Source: JACQWX01 sp041662295
GTDB lineage: Bacteria > Elusimicrobiota > Elusimicrobia > UBA1565 > UBA9628
NCBI GenBank assembly: GCA_041662295.1
Contig: JBAZSR010000018.1
Span: 1-30,672 of the forward strand
DNA: 30,672 nt
Direction of reading: 5' to 3'
Positions within the stretch are counted from its first letter, which is position 1; the number at the start of each line of letters is the position of its first letter. Position numbers and translations under genes: made by a program. Below, one piece after another: positions 8,562 to 16,420 of the stretch. Under the pieces are notes generated by a model. It saw only the letters and a program-made list of their open reading frames with translations. It had not been told where the DNA came from and searched no databases.

Positions 8562-9674
8562 TCATTCGGGCTGGTTCCGGGTGAAGTGGAGCAGCTGATA
8601 GCCAGGCTGCCCTGGAGTGTCGGTGGGGAGCGTCAGGACTGGACGGTCCGAATGCCAGCCCGATCTGGCGGCGATGCGGTACTCGGGCCCGAACCAGGCC
8701 GCGTATTCGGACTCCCCGATGGCCGCCGTGTTCCCGGTCTTCTTGAGCCGTTGGTTGATGGAGACGAAGTCCTTGAAGCCAGCGGCCTTGAGCGCCCCGA
8801 TGTAGCCGGACACGATGGCCCGCGACATCTCGCCGAACGAGGCGACGTTGACTCCAAGGTCGAAAGCCGGGATATCCCCGATCTGGTCCGGGGTGAGGAA
8901 ATGGACGAGGGTCCCGTCGTCGGCGATGGGGCCCCGGCGGGGGTCGAAGAAGCCGAGACGCGCCTCTGGGAACGCCGAGGCCAGCAGACACTGGGAGAAG
9001 GCCAGGGCCGGGGGGATGTCCACGATGATGCAGCGGCGGCAGAACCCGGAGGCGAGCATGATCCGCGCCAGTTCGCCTGCTCCGGCGCCGATCTCCACGA
9101 CCGTGTCGCGGGACGGTCCGACGACATCCTTGATGCGCAGGAGGATGTTGAGGTTCCGGATCGTCGTGAAGGCGAGCTCCCTCCTCTCTACGCTCACAAG
9201 GTCGGGCCCGTAGCACGACGGGGAACGGACGTCGAGGGACTCGATCTCCCGGCGGAACAGGGCGAAACCGTAGTGGACGAGGGCGGCGTAGTTGGCCTCG
9301 GCCTGCTGCGCGTGGTGCATGGTCCTGACCCGCGGAAGGACGAGCCGCCATGTGAAGTCGAGCCAGCGTGACCTGCCGGCGACGCGGGCAAGACAGTTCT
9401 CGATCTTCTTGGCGGCCAGGCTCCAGGGCGCTGCCTGGAGCTCCCTGCCGAGGTCGGCCATGCTATTGTACGGGGATCCCGAGAACGCCGAGGCGTAGGA
9501 AAGTTCGGAAGAATAGAACGCATCCCCCTGGAATGAATCGATCTGCTTGAGGAGACGGGTCGTGATCGCGTGCCAGTAGTCCCCCTGGCTGCGGCGGTCG
9601 AGGCTCCTGCCGTGCTCGAGCATGGCGCGCAGGCTATCCGCCAGGAAGCGGCGGTCCACGCTCCGTTCTGTCAC
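8562..9674 (-). CDS. Putative sugar O-methyltransferase (SAM-dependent, NanM-like)
   Basis: The protein has 370 residues. The N-terminal half is mostly helical, with a conserved-looking QGDYW and SSELSYASAFSGSP. The SAM-binding motif VVEIGAGAGELARIML lies at about residues 193-208, followed by the second-strand IIVDIPPAL (about 216-224). The pattern fits the putative sugar O-methyltransferase family found in polysaccharide clusters. It would methylate a hydroxyl of a nucleotide sugar or of the growing chain. The start is GTG 9674, which overlaps the upstream stop as GTGA; a long open stretch further upstream is only the shadow of the reductase gene. The family assignment comes from recall of motifs and length and is moderate; the acceptor is unknown. 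Confidence 0.75.
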   Translation of the reverse strand: MTERSVDRRFLADSLRAMLEHGRSLDRRSQGDYWHAITTRLLKQIDSFQGDAFYSSELSYASAFSGSPYNSMADLGRELQAAPWSLAAKKIENCLARVAGRSRWLDFTWRLVLPRVRTMHHAQQAEANYAALVHYGFALFRREIESLDVRSPSCYGPDLVSVERRELAFTTIRNLNILLRIKDVVGPSRDTVVEIGAGAGELARIMLASGFCRRCIIVDIPPALAFSQCLLASAFPEARLGFFDPRRGPIADDGTLVHFLTPDQIGDIPAFDLGVNVASFGEMSRAIVSGYIGALKAAGFKDFVSINQRLKKTGNTAAIGESEYAAWFGPEYRIAARSGWHSDRPVLTLPTDTPGQPGYQLLHFTRNQPE

Positions 9675-10681
9675 AGGCGGGACCTCAGGGTGGCGGCCAG
9701 GCTCTCTTCGAGGGGGATGCTCGGCTTCCAGCCGCAGAGGGTGGTCAGCTTGGATTGGGAGCCTGCCAGGCGTCGGACGTCCACGGGCCGCCAGCGGGCC
9801 GGGTCGCGGACGACCGAGATCCGGCGGCCCGAGGCCGCGATCATTTTCTGAAGGAGGTCCGCCATGGCGATCGTCCGGCCGGAGCAGACATTGTAGACCT
9901 CGCCGTCCCGGCCGTGCCGGGCGATGGCCGCCAGCGCGGCCGCGGCGTCCCGGACGTCGAGATAATCGCGCTCGGCCGCCAGGTTGCCTGTCAGGACCCT
10001 GCCCGAGCCCGGTGTTTCTGGCGCAGGCGTGCCGCTTCGACGCTGATGGGAGAGCGGCCTGCCTGAGCCCGGTGTTTCTGGCGCAGGCGTGCCGCTTCGA
10101 CGCTGATGGGAGAGCGGCCGGCCTGAACCGCCCTTTCGGGCGATGTCCGCGATCTGGCCTGCGAACGCGCCGGGAGCCAGCCACTCCGGGGTGCCGGGTC
10201 CGGCCACGTTGAAGATCCGGGCGATCAGGACCTCGAGCCCCTCATGGCGGAAGGACAGGGCGGCCAGGGTCTGGCAGTGCTTGCTGCGGCCGTAATCCGT
10301 GACTGGGTCCGGGGGCGTCCTCTCGGTGACGACGCCCCGGGCCGCGCCGTACTCTGCGGAAGAGCCCGAGAGCACCACCCGGGTCCTGGTGCGGAGGGCT
10401 TGGAGCGCCTCCATGAGGTTGATCGTGGTCGTGACGTGAGCCCGCCAGAGGGTCCCGGGGTCCGCGGACCGCGCCATGCCCGCGAGGTGGAAGACGAGGT
10501 CCGGCCGGCTGGCGGCAACAAGCCGCCGCGCGCTCTCCGGCTCGAGCAGGTCGCAGGGTCTGATGCCGGGCTCGGGCCGAAGGTCCGAGCGGAACACGCG
10601 GGCACGCGGCCAGCGATGGAGCGCCTCCCGGCAGGTGGGGCCGGCCAGGAAGCCCGCGGCGCCGGTGATCAGGATGTTCAA
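9671..10681 (-). CDS. Extended SDR, GDP-4-dehydro-6-deoxymannose reductase-like, with an in-frame repeat insertion
   Basis: The protein has 336 residues. The NAD(P)-binding TGAAGFLA (6-13) is followed by the catalytic SGSSAEYG (105-112) and Y130-GRS-K134. The closing DVRRLAGSQSKL...CGWKPSIPLEES segment is typical of RMD-type reductases, which reduce the 4-keto group of GDP-4-keto-6-deoxymannose. Residues 189-228 are two identical 20-residue units (PLSHQRRSGTPAPETPGSGR) inserted between the helix ending IADIARKG and the conserved VLTGNLAAERDYLDVRD; relatives have a short linker there. The reading frame and the catalytic residues are intact, so activity may survive. The start is TTG 10681, overlapping the upstream stop (TTGA) and leading straight into the first beta strand. 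A GDP-mannose 4,6-dehydratase is not in the window, so the true substrate is uncertain. Confidence 0.8.
   Translation of the reverse strand: MNILITGAAGFLAGPTCREALHRWPRARVFRSDLRPEPGIRPCDLLEPESARRLVAASRPDLVFHLAGMARSADPGTLWRAHVTTTINLMEALQALRTRTRVVLSGSSAEYGAARGVVTERTPPDPVTDYGRSKHCQTLAALSFRHEGLEVLIARIFNVAGPGTPEWLAPGAFAGQIADIARKGGSGRPLSHQRRSGTPAPETPGSGRPLSHQRRSGTPAPETPGSGRVLTGNLAAERDYLDVRDAAAALAAIARHGRDGEVYNVCSGRTIAMADLLQKMIAASGRRISVVRDPARWRPVDVRRLAGSQSKLTTLCGWKPSIPLEESLAATLRSRL
9998..10129. repeat. 60-bp tandem repeat (2.2 copies) inside the reductase gene
   Basis: The sequence repeats with a period of exactly 60 bp from about 9998 to 10129. Copies differ only at a few edge positions (10004/10064, 10060/10120, 10067/10127, 10070/10130). 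Each unit contains an imperfect palindrome: CAGGC-GT-GCCGCT (10024-10036) can pair with AGCGGC-CT-GCCTG (10053-10065). The length is a multiple of three, so the host gene stays open and gains 40 residues. It looks like a REP-type palindromic element inserted and duplicated within a coding region. Confidence 0.9.
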
Positions 10682-11670
10682 ATGTTGTAGAGGTGAGTCT
10701 TGTACCGGTCCAGGTGCCGACGCAGGTAGTCCGCGGTGCGCACGAGGCCCTCCTCGAGGGTGAACCGCGGCTTCCAATCCAGGAGCCGGCGGGCCTTGCG
10801 GTTGTCGCAGAGGAGCATCTGCACCTCGCTTCGGGCGGGGCGGACCCTGGCCCGGTCCATGGAGACCGGGACCTTGGTGCCGAGGAGCTTCTGGCTGAGC
10901 CTCACGACCTCGTCGATGCGGACTGCCCTGCCTGAGCCGATGTTGACGGCCTGGCCCACGGTGGAGGGCTCGGCCGCGACTGCGAGGAACCCTGAGACCG
11001 TGTCTGCCACGTAGTTGAAGTCGCGGGCTGGCCCCAGGGAGCCCAAACGCAGGACTTTGGCCCCGGCCAGGAGCTGGGTGAGGATGGTGGGGATGACCGC
11101 GCGAGCGGATTGGCGCGGGCCGTAGGTGTTGAACGGCCGGGCAATGGCCACGGGCAGGCCGAAGCTCCGGTGGTAGCTCTCCGCCATGTGGTCGGCCCCG
11201 ATCTTCGAGGCGGAGTAGGGGGATTGCCCTTGGAGGGGGTGCTTCTCATCGATCGGGGTGTAGAGCGCTGTGCCGTAGACCTCGGAGGTCGAGGTGTGGA
11301 CCAGCTTGGCGGTCCCATGCCTGCGGCAGGCCTCGAGCACGTTCAAGGTGCCCCGGACGTTGACGGCCACGAAGCTCTCGGGCGCGGCGTAGGAGTATGG
11401 GATGGAGATGAGGGCCGCGAGGTGGAAGACCACGTCTTGGCCGGAGACGAGCTCGTGGACGTAGGCCGAGTCCGTGATGTCTCCGGGCCAGACCTCGACC
11501 CTCTTGGCCAGGGTCTTGTCCATCTCGTCCAGGAAGCCCCAGTGGTTCCGGGAGTTGTAGCGCACCAGGGCGCGCACCTTGGCGCCCCGGCGGGTGAGCT
11601 CCTCCGTGAGATGGCTGGCGATGAAGCCGCCGGCGCCGGTGACGAGGACGCGCGTCTTCTTCCAATTCAT
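10678..11670 (-). CDS. NAD-dependent 4,6-dehydratase, LegB-like (extended SDR)
   Basis: The protein has 330 residues, normal for the family. It has VLVTGAGGFIASH (9-21) for NAD binding, TSTSEVYG as catalytic Thr/Ser region, YSASK as the Tyr-Lys pair, then ARPFNTYGPRQSARAVIP and SLGPARDFNYVADTV. These match the LegB group (NAD-dependent epimerase/dehydratase, LLPSF_EDH type), which makes the 4-keto-6-deoxy form of a nucleotide-linked N-acetylglucosamine, GDP-linked in the Campylobacter legionaminic pathway. It pairs with the LegC-like aminotransferase at 15272-16420. It opens the second half of the minus-strand block. An extended -10 ends 8 nt before the ATG, so the mRNA would begin at or next to the start codon, and no Shine-Dalgarno is present. 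Confidence 0.85.
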   Translation of the reverse strand: MNWKKTRVLVTGAGGFIASHLTEELTRRGAKVRALVRYNSRNHWGFLDEMDKTLAKRVEVWPGDITDSAYVHELVSGQDVVFHLAALISIPYSYAAPESFVAVNVRGTLNVLEACRRHGTAKLVHTSTSEVYGTALYTPIDEKHPLQGQSPYSASKIGADHMAESYHRSFGLPVAIARPFNTYGPRQSARAVIPTILTQLLAGAKVLRLGSLGPARDFNYVADTVSGFLAVAAEPSTVGQAVNIGSGRAVRIDEVVRLSQKLLGTKVPVSMDRARVRPARSEVQMLLCDNRKARRLLDWKPRFTLEEGLVRTADYLRRHLDRYKTHLYNI

Positions 11671-11677
11671 GGCCGCT

Positions 11678-11686
11678 ATTCTACCA
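11678..11686 (-). promoter_or_regulatory. Extended -10 promoter, probably giving a leaderless legB-like mRNA
   Basis: The minus strand reads TGG-TAGAAT, followed by exactly 7 nt (AGCGGCC) and then the ATG at 11670. Transcription normally starts about 7 nt after the hexamer, so the transcript would start on or beside the A of ATG. It sits in the 76-bp gap between the GT2 gene and the dehydratase, the only real gap in the minus-strand block. No convincing terminator for the upstream genes is visible in the gap. Confidence 0.6.
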
Positions 11687-11746
11687 TTTGCCGTCGCTGA
11701 GCGGCAGGGGCTCCCCGTCGGTGGATGGAACTTTTTCGGCCCTAGG

Positions 11747-12664
11747 TCAGAGCGGCAGGATCCGGCTCAGGGCCCACTGGCCCAGCCGGCCGAGGTTCTT
11801 GAGGGAGAAGGGGAACTCGGCGAGCATCTTCAGTGCGTACTCTCTGGCCTCCGCTGGGGAGCCCTTGGATTCGACGAGCTGGCCGAGGGCCGAGCGGTAG
11901 ACCGCGGCGATGCGGCGGCGCATGCGGATGCGGTCGAGGAGGCCGGGGTCCGGGCCGAAGTGCTCGAGGAAGTGCCGGCGCAGGAGGATCTCGAGGTTCC
12001 GGTGGTGGAAGCCCACGCGGGCCGAGGCCGAGGTCTCGGCCAGCGGATACTCCGAGAGGACCGCGTCGATGAAGCGGAAAGGGCCGACCCTGCTCAGCCT
12101 CATCCAGAAGTCGTAGTCCTCCACCGTGACATACTCGGGACCTTCGCGGAAGCCGCCGATCTCCAGGGCCTTGTCCCTGCGAAAGACCGCGGCCGAGGGG
12201 GAGACCGCGTTGGCGCCGAGGAGGAGCTGCTCGTACATCCGGGGTACGGCCGGGCCTTTGCGGAGGATCCGAACAGGCCTGTTGTCCTTGGTGACCGCGA
12301 TGTGGTGCCCCACAAGCACGGTGCCGGGGTGGCGGTCGAACTCCTCCGCCGTGAGGGCGAGCTTTTCCGGCCGCCAGAAATCGTCGTGGTCGAGGAGGGC
12401 GATGAGCTCGCCGGACGCGGCTCTCATCCCTGTGTTGCGCGCAGCCGCGATCTTCTTGTTCTCTTGGAGGATGGCCTGGCCGGACAGGCCGTGGCGCGCG
12501 AGGTACGCGGCTGCGACTGCGTGGGTGCCGTCCTTGGAGCCGTCGTCCACCACGATGACCTCGAAGTCCCGGCAGGTCTGGCTCCGGACCGTGTCGAGCG
12601 TGGCTGTCAGGAAGCCGGCCGCGTTGTAGGCCGGGATGACGACGGAGAACCGCGGAGGGTTCAT
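11747..12664 (-). CDS. GT2 family glycosyltransferase
   Basis: The protein is a GT-A fold enzyme of 305 residues. It begins FSVVIPAYNAAGFL (6-19), with the nucleotide-binding VVDDGSKDGT (38-47) and the metal-binding ALLDHDDFWRPEK (about 89-101). VEDYDFWMRLSRVG (about 160-173) is the catalytic-base region of GT2 enzymes. The C-terminal 80 or so residues are helical with no membrane segment, so it is probably a cytosolic or peripheral enzyme adding one sugar to undecaprenyl-linked intermediates. The ATG overlaps the upstream TGA (ATGA). It is the last gene before the internal promoter at 11.68 kb. Donor and acceptor cannot be predicted. Confidence 0.9.
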   Translation of the reverse strand: MNPPRFSVVIPAYNAAGFLTATLDTVRSQTCRDFEVIVVDDGSKDGTHAVAAAYLARHGLSGQAILQENKKIAAARNTGMRAASGELIALLDHDDFWRPEKLALTAEEFDRHPGTVLVGHHIAVTKDNRPVRILRKGPAVPRMYEQLLLGANAVSPSAAVFRRDKALEIGGFREGPEYVTVEDYDFWMRLSRVGPFRFIDAVLSEYPLAETSASARVGFHHRNLEILLRRHFLEHFGPDPGLLDRIRMRRRIAAVYRSALGQLVESKGSPAEAREYALKMLAEFPFSLKNLGRLGQWALSRILPL

Positions 12665-13569
12665 GAGGCTGCGTGCATCGTGGCCTTCATGTGGCGCAGT
12701 CCCTCGTCGAGGGTCATGGGGGCCACGCCGAGCTCGCGCCGCATCCTGTCGGTGACGAGGGTGGTGTTCTTGGGCCTGGGCGCGATGCCCGGAAAAAAGG
12801 AGCTCTTCACCGGGGTCACGAGGCCGGCGTCAAGTCCGAAGACTTCCGCGACCTTCATGGCGAACTGCCAGCGGCTGGCCTTGTCCCGGCCGGCCACGTG
12901 CACGACGCCGCGGGGTCTCCTGCGGACCGCGGCCCAGACGGCGCGGCCGCACTGCAGGTTGAAGAGGGGGTTCTCGTAGACGTCGGTCACCATGTGGATG
13001 CGCTCGCCGCGCAGGAGCTTGTCGTAGATCCAGGTCGCGGTATTGGGCCGGCCCACGACATGGTTCCAGCCGTACATGAGGATGGGCCGGGCGATCGTGC
13101 AGCCGGGGTTCGTCTCGGTCACGAGGCGCTCGCACTCGACCTTGATCCGGCCGTACTTGTTGACGGGCCGGACCGGGGCCGTCTCCCGGTACGGGGCGGC
13201 CTTGCCGTCGAAGACGGCGTTCGTCGAGACGTAGACGAGGTGCGTCCCCGCGCGGCGGCAGGCGGAGCTGATGTTCAGGGTGCCCACGATGTTGGACTCG
13301 AGGCTCTCCGCGTAGTGGCTCTCCACGTAGTCCACGCTGGCGATGCCGCCCGCGTGCACCACGGCGGCGAACCGGCGGCGGGCGAAGAGCCTGTCCACGG
13401 CGCTCTTGTCCCGGATGTCGACCGCGAGGTGCCGGATGCGCGAGCCCGAGACCTTGTAGTCGCGCTGGTGGATCCCGAGGATGCGCCAGCCGGGCGGGAG
13501 GGTCTCCTCCATGCCCTTGCCGAGGAGCCCTGTGGAGCCGGTGAGGAGGATGGTCTGGTCTGCGGTCAT
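12661..13569 (-). CDS. RmlD-like NAD(P)-dependent sugar reductase (SDR)
   Basis: The protein has 302 residues, the normal size for dTDP-4-dehydrorhamnose reductase-type enzymes. TGSTGLLG (10-17) binds the cofactor, VYVSTNAVFDG (112-122) carries the catalytic Ser/Thr, and Y139-GRI-K143 is the catalytic pair. ARPILMYGWN follows the active site. RmlD enzymes reduce the 4-keto group of a dTDP-linked 6-deoxy sugar. No RmlA, RmlB or RmlC is encoded in the window, so the substrate may be another keto-sugar made by the LegB-like dehydratase, or rhamnose genes may lie elsewhere. The start ATG 13569 overlaps the ABC transporter stop (ATGA), and its own stop overlaps the GT2 start in the same way. Confidence 0.82.
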   Translation of the reverse strand: MTADQTILLTGSTGLLGKGMEETLPPGWRILGIHQRDYKVSGSRIRHLAVDIRDKSAVDRLFARRRFAAVVHAGGIASVDYVESHYAESLESNIVGTLNISSACRRAGTHLVYVSTNAVFDGKAAPYRETAPVRPVNKYGRIKVECERLVTETNPGCTIARPILMYGWNHVVGRPNTATWIYDKLLRGERIHMVTDVYENPLFNLQCGRAVWAAVRRRPRGVVHVAGRDKASRWQFAMKVAEVFGLDAGLVTPVKSSFFPGIAPRPKNTTLVTDRMRRELGVAPMTLDEGLRHMKATMHAAS

Positions 13570-15275
13570 GCGGTCCTTCCTTCCGTGGACGGGCTCAGTT
13601 CGAAGAGCGTCTTGTCCACGGCGTCGTAGGTGCCGGTGTCGTGGGCGATGGCCACGATGAGGACGCGGGCAGCGAGGCGCCCGACCGTCTCGAGGAGCCC
13701 GGCCTTGTTGGCCGTGTCGAGGCCGGAGGTGACTTCGTCGAGCACGAGGCAGTCGCACTTCTGCGCGAGCGCCCGGGCGATGGCTAGGCGGCGCTTCTCC
13801 CCTCCGGAGAGCGACCGGCCGCCCTCCGCGATGGGCTCGTCGAGGCCGCCGAGGCGCTCAACGAACGCGAGCGCGTCGGTGTCGGCCAGGCAGGCCCGCA
13901 GTTCGCTTTCCGCGACCCGGCCCCAGGGGTCGAGGTTGTCCCGGACGGAGCCGGTGAAGAGCCTCACGTCCTGGGGCACGTAGCCGATCTTGGCCTGATG
14001 GCTCGCAGCGTCGAAGGATTTCCCCGAGGAGCCGATGTACAGGACCTTGCCGGAGGCGGGCGCGTAGAGCCCGGCCAAAAGGTTGGCCAGGGTTGTCTTT
14101 CCCGCGCCGGATGGGCCGGTGACGAGGAAGATGCGGCCTGCGGGGATGGCGAGGGTCAGGTCGCGGAGGATGTCCTTGCCCCCGAATCTGTACCCGATCC
14201 CCTCGAGCCGGATCTCGCGGAGCGGCTCCGGCAGGGGGGCCTTTTCGGGCTCCGGGGGGATGGACGCCAGCTTGAGCACCGGGTCGATGGAGCCCGCGAG
14301 CCTGGTGAGGTTGCCGACGGCTCCGATGAGGTAGTTGAGCTGGGAGATGGCGCGGAAGCCCAGCACGCCGACACTGCCCAGGGCCGCGACGCCTTTCAGG
14401 GCCAAACCGCCGGACAGGGACTCGGCGAGCCCGTAGGCCAAGAGCACGAGGCAGAGGAGGATGGCGTTGAAGGCCGTGAGGACCCCAGCCAGCCAGCCGA
14501 TGGAGACCTCGGCCTTGACCATCTCGTCCTGGCGGCGCAGGCCCGTTCGCAGGTAGGGGAGGGTCTCGCCCGCGGCCTTGATCTGGAAGAGTCCTTCGAG
14601 CCGCTCCGTGATGTCGGAGACGAAGCCCTGCCGGGCGCGGACCATCAGGCCCGAGTGCGCGACCTGGCCGGCGTAGAGGTACTTGAGCCCGAGCCAGGAC
14701 ACGGCGCCGACTCCGCCCAGGAGCAGGGTGATGCGGGGCTCGACCGCGAAGGCCATGCCGCCGAGGATGAGGAAGGCGGCCAGGGCGTAGACCGCGTGCA
14801 GCAGGGACATGAGGTACTTGGCGAACGCCGCGGCCTCCTCGGTGAGCGACCCGACCCAGCGGCCCACGCTCTCGAGGCGCAGGGCCTCCCATGTCCCCCG
14901 AAGGAGGTTGGAGAAGCCCCGCTCCTGGATGCGGCGCCGGATGTTCGCCTGGAGGACGCCCTCCAAGCCCGCCAGCCCGACGGTCACGCCGGCCTTGGCC
15001 GCGAAGAGGGCCACCGTGGTCTTAAGGAGGAAGGCGGGGTCGAGCGGCAGGCCCAGGCGGATCAGCCACGGGTCGATGGAGCCCGCGGAGGGGGCGGAGG
15101 TAGAGGGGGCCGTGAAGACCCGCACCAGGAGGAGCCAACTCGCGCCGTCGAGCACGGCGCTCGCGGGGATGAGGAGGTAGTAGAGTCCGAGCAGGGCGTA
15201 AGAGCGTCTGTCGAGGAGTCCGCAGGCGCGGACGAGGCGTGCTGTTTCGCCGAGGCGCCAATCGGAGATCTTCAC
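13566..15275 (-). CDS. ABC transporter, fused membrane and ATPase domains (PglK/MsbA-like flippase)
   Basis: The protein has 569 residues. Residues 1 to about 330 are the six-helix exporter membrane domain, and 350-569 the nucleotide-binding domain. Visible motifs are Walker A GPSGAGKT (387-394), Q-loop Q435, signature LSGGE (489-493), Walker B CLVLDE (509-514) and switch His545, so the ATPase should be active. Half-size exporters in glycan clusters (PglK, MsbA) flip lipid-linked sugars as homodimers. The start GTG 15275 overlaps the aminotransferase stop (GTGA). A long frame upstream of it is only the shadow of that gene. The locus also has a Wzx-type flippase domain, so the job could be flipping a different lipid-linked sugar; a general lipid or drug exporter is less likely in this setting. 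Confidence 0.88.
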   Translation of the reverse strand: MKISDWRLGETARLVRACGLLDRRSYALLGLYYLLIPASAVLDGASWLLLVRVFTAPSTSAPSAGSIDPWLIRLGLPLDPAFLLKTTVALFAAKAGVTVGLAGLEGVLQANIRRRIQERGFSNLLRGTWEALRLESVGRWVGSLTEEAAAFAKYLMSLLHAVYALAAFLILGGMAFAVEPRITLLLGGVGAVSWLGLKYLYAGQVAHSGLMVRARQGFVSDITERLEGLFQIKAAGETLPYLRTGLRRQDEMVKAEVSIGWLAGVLTAFNAILLCLVLLAYGLAESLSGGLALKGVAALGSVGVLGFRAISQLNYLIGAVGNLTRLAGSIDPVLKLASIPPEPEKAPLPEPLREIRLEGIGYRFGGKDILRDLTLAIPAGRIFLVTGPSGAGKTTLANLLAGLYAPASGKVLYIGSSGKSFDAASHQAKIGYVPQDVRLFTGSVRDNLDPWGRVAESELRACLADTDALAFVERLGGLDEPIAEGGRSLSGGEKRRLAIARALAQKCDCLVLDEVTSGLDTANKAGLLETVGRLAARVLIVAIAHDTGTYDAVDKTLFELSPSTEGRTA

Positions 15276-16420
15276 GGGGACGCCTTTTCGGCGAGCAGGC
15301 GGCCGATCCTCGTCACCGCGGCCTTGCCGAGGTTCGCGCTCGAGGGGATGTTGAACGCCAGCCGCCAGATCCGCTCGCTCACGGAGAGGCTCCCGGCCGA
15401 GATGAGCGGGCCGTGGATCTTCTGCAGGTGGCAGGGCTTCCACGGCGGCCGGGTCTCGATGCCGCAGGCGGCTAGGCGCCGCCTCAGGGAGAACGCCCGT
15501 CCGGGCGAGGCGGCGAAGACGGTGTTGAGCCAGAAGTTGCTCCGGCTCCCCGGCGGCTCCCAGAGCAGGCGCAGGTCCCGCGCTCCGGCCAGGGCTTCCC
15601 GGTACCAAGCCGCGATCGCGCGCTTCTTCTCCACGAACCCCTTCAGGGCCTCGACCTGGGCCAGGCCCAGGGCGGCGTTGACGCTCGGCAGGCGGTAGTT
15701 GTAGCCGACCGCGTCGTGGCAGTAGGTCGCGGGGTCGGACTTGGCCTGGGTGGCGAGGTGCCGGACCAGGGCTGCTCGGCGCTTGTCCGAGGTCACGACC
15801 ATGCCTCCTCCGCCCGTGGTGATGATCTTGTTGCCGTTGAAGCTGAGCACGCCCAGAAGTCCCATGGTGCCCATGGCTTTGCCCCGATAGGTCGAGCCCA
15901 GGCTCTCGGCCGCGTCCTCCACGACCGGGATGCGCCACCGGCCGCAGACTTCGAGGAGACGGTCCATGGAGGCCGGATGCCCGAACACGTGCATGGGCAC
16001 GCAGGCCGCGACCCTGCGGCCCGTGTCCTTGTGGACACAGTGGCCGCCGGAGACGCGGGCATGGCGCATCAGGTGGTCTTCCAGGGCGTCAGGGTCGAGG
16101 CCGAGGTCGGACTCCGCGCAGTCCACGAACCTCGGGAGCGCCCCGAGGTAGGCGGCAGCGTTGGCGGTCGCGATGAAGGTGAGCGTGGGGACGAGGACCT
16201 CTTCGCCGGCCCGGACCCCGGCGACACGCAGGGCGAGGTGGAGCGCCGCGGTGCCGTTGACCACGGCTACGGCGTGGCGGACGCCGAGCTCGGCGCGGAC
16301 CGCCTCCTCGAATCTTCCGACGAACGGCCCGGCCGTGGAGACCCAGCCGCTGTCGAGGCACTCCTTGAGGTAGCGCCACTCGTTGCCCGCGAAGACCGGC
16401 TCGTGGAGGGGGATGGTCAT
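15272..16420 (-). CDS. LegC-like PLP-dependent sugar aminotransferase (DegT/DnrJ/EryC1)
   Basis: The protein has 382 residues. The opening IPLHEPVFAGNEWRYLKE and CLDSGWVSTAGPFV are characteristic of the LegC (LLPSF_NHT-type) subgroup. VVNGTAALHLAL (53-64) binds the cofactor phosphate, VVEDAAESLGS (166-176) the pyridine ring, and the PLP lysine is K198 in SFNGNKIITTGGGG. The enzyme adds an amino group at C4 of a nucleotide-linked 4-keto-6-deoxy sugar, the step after LegB. The LegB-like gene lies 3.6 kb downstream in the same direction. ATG 16420 overlaps the nucleotidyltransferase stop (ATGA). Confidence 0.88.
   Translation of the reverse strand: MTIPLHEPVFAGNEWRYLKECLDSGWVSTAGPFVGRFEEAVRAELGVRHAVAVVNGTAALHLALRVAGVRAGEEVLVPTLTFIATANAAAYLGALPRFVDCAESDLGLDPDALEDHLMRHARVSGGHCVHKDTGRRVAACVPMHVFGHPASMDRLLEVCGRWRIPVVEDAAESLGSTYRGKAMGTMGLLGVLSFNGNKIITTGGGGMVVTSDKRRAALVRHLATQAKSDPATYCHDAVGYNYRLPSVNAALGLAQVEALKGFVEKKRAIAAWYREALAGARDLRLLWEPPGSRSNFWLNTVFAASPGRAFSLRRRLAACGIETRPPWKPCHLQKIHGPLISAGSLSVSERIWRLAFNIPSSANLGKAAVTRIGRLLAEKASP

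Noticed and set aside
7433..8584. Plus-strand open frame of 383 codons
   Set aside because: It is a shadow of the glycosyltransferase half of the fusion gene, with no recognisable domain.
9998..10129. Possible CRISPR array
   Set aside because: Units are directly tandem without unique spacers and lie inside a coding gene; there are no cas genes.
9675..10184. Upstream extension of the methyltransferase frame, including an out-of-frame reading of the 60-bp repeat
   Set aside because: The reductase is the real gene there; the repeat stays open in several frames because its length is a multiple of three.
13998..15698. Plus-strand open frame of 566 codons
   Set aside because: It runs opposite the ABC transporter and LegC-like genes, which have full motif sets; its own translation is Glu/Gly/Arg-rich without motifs.
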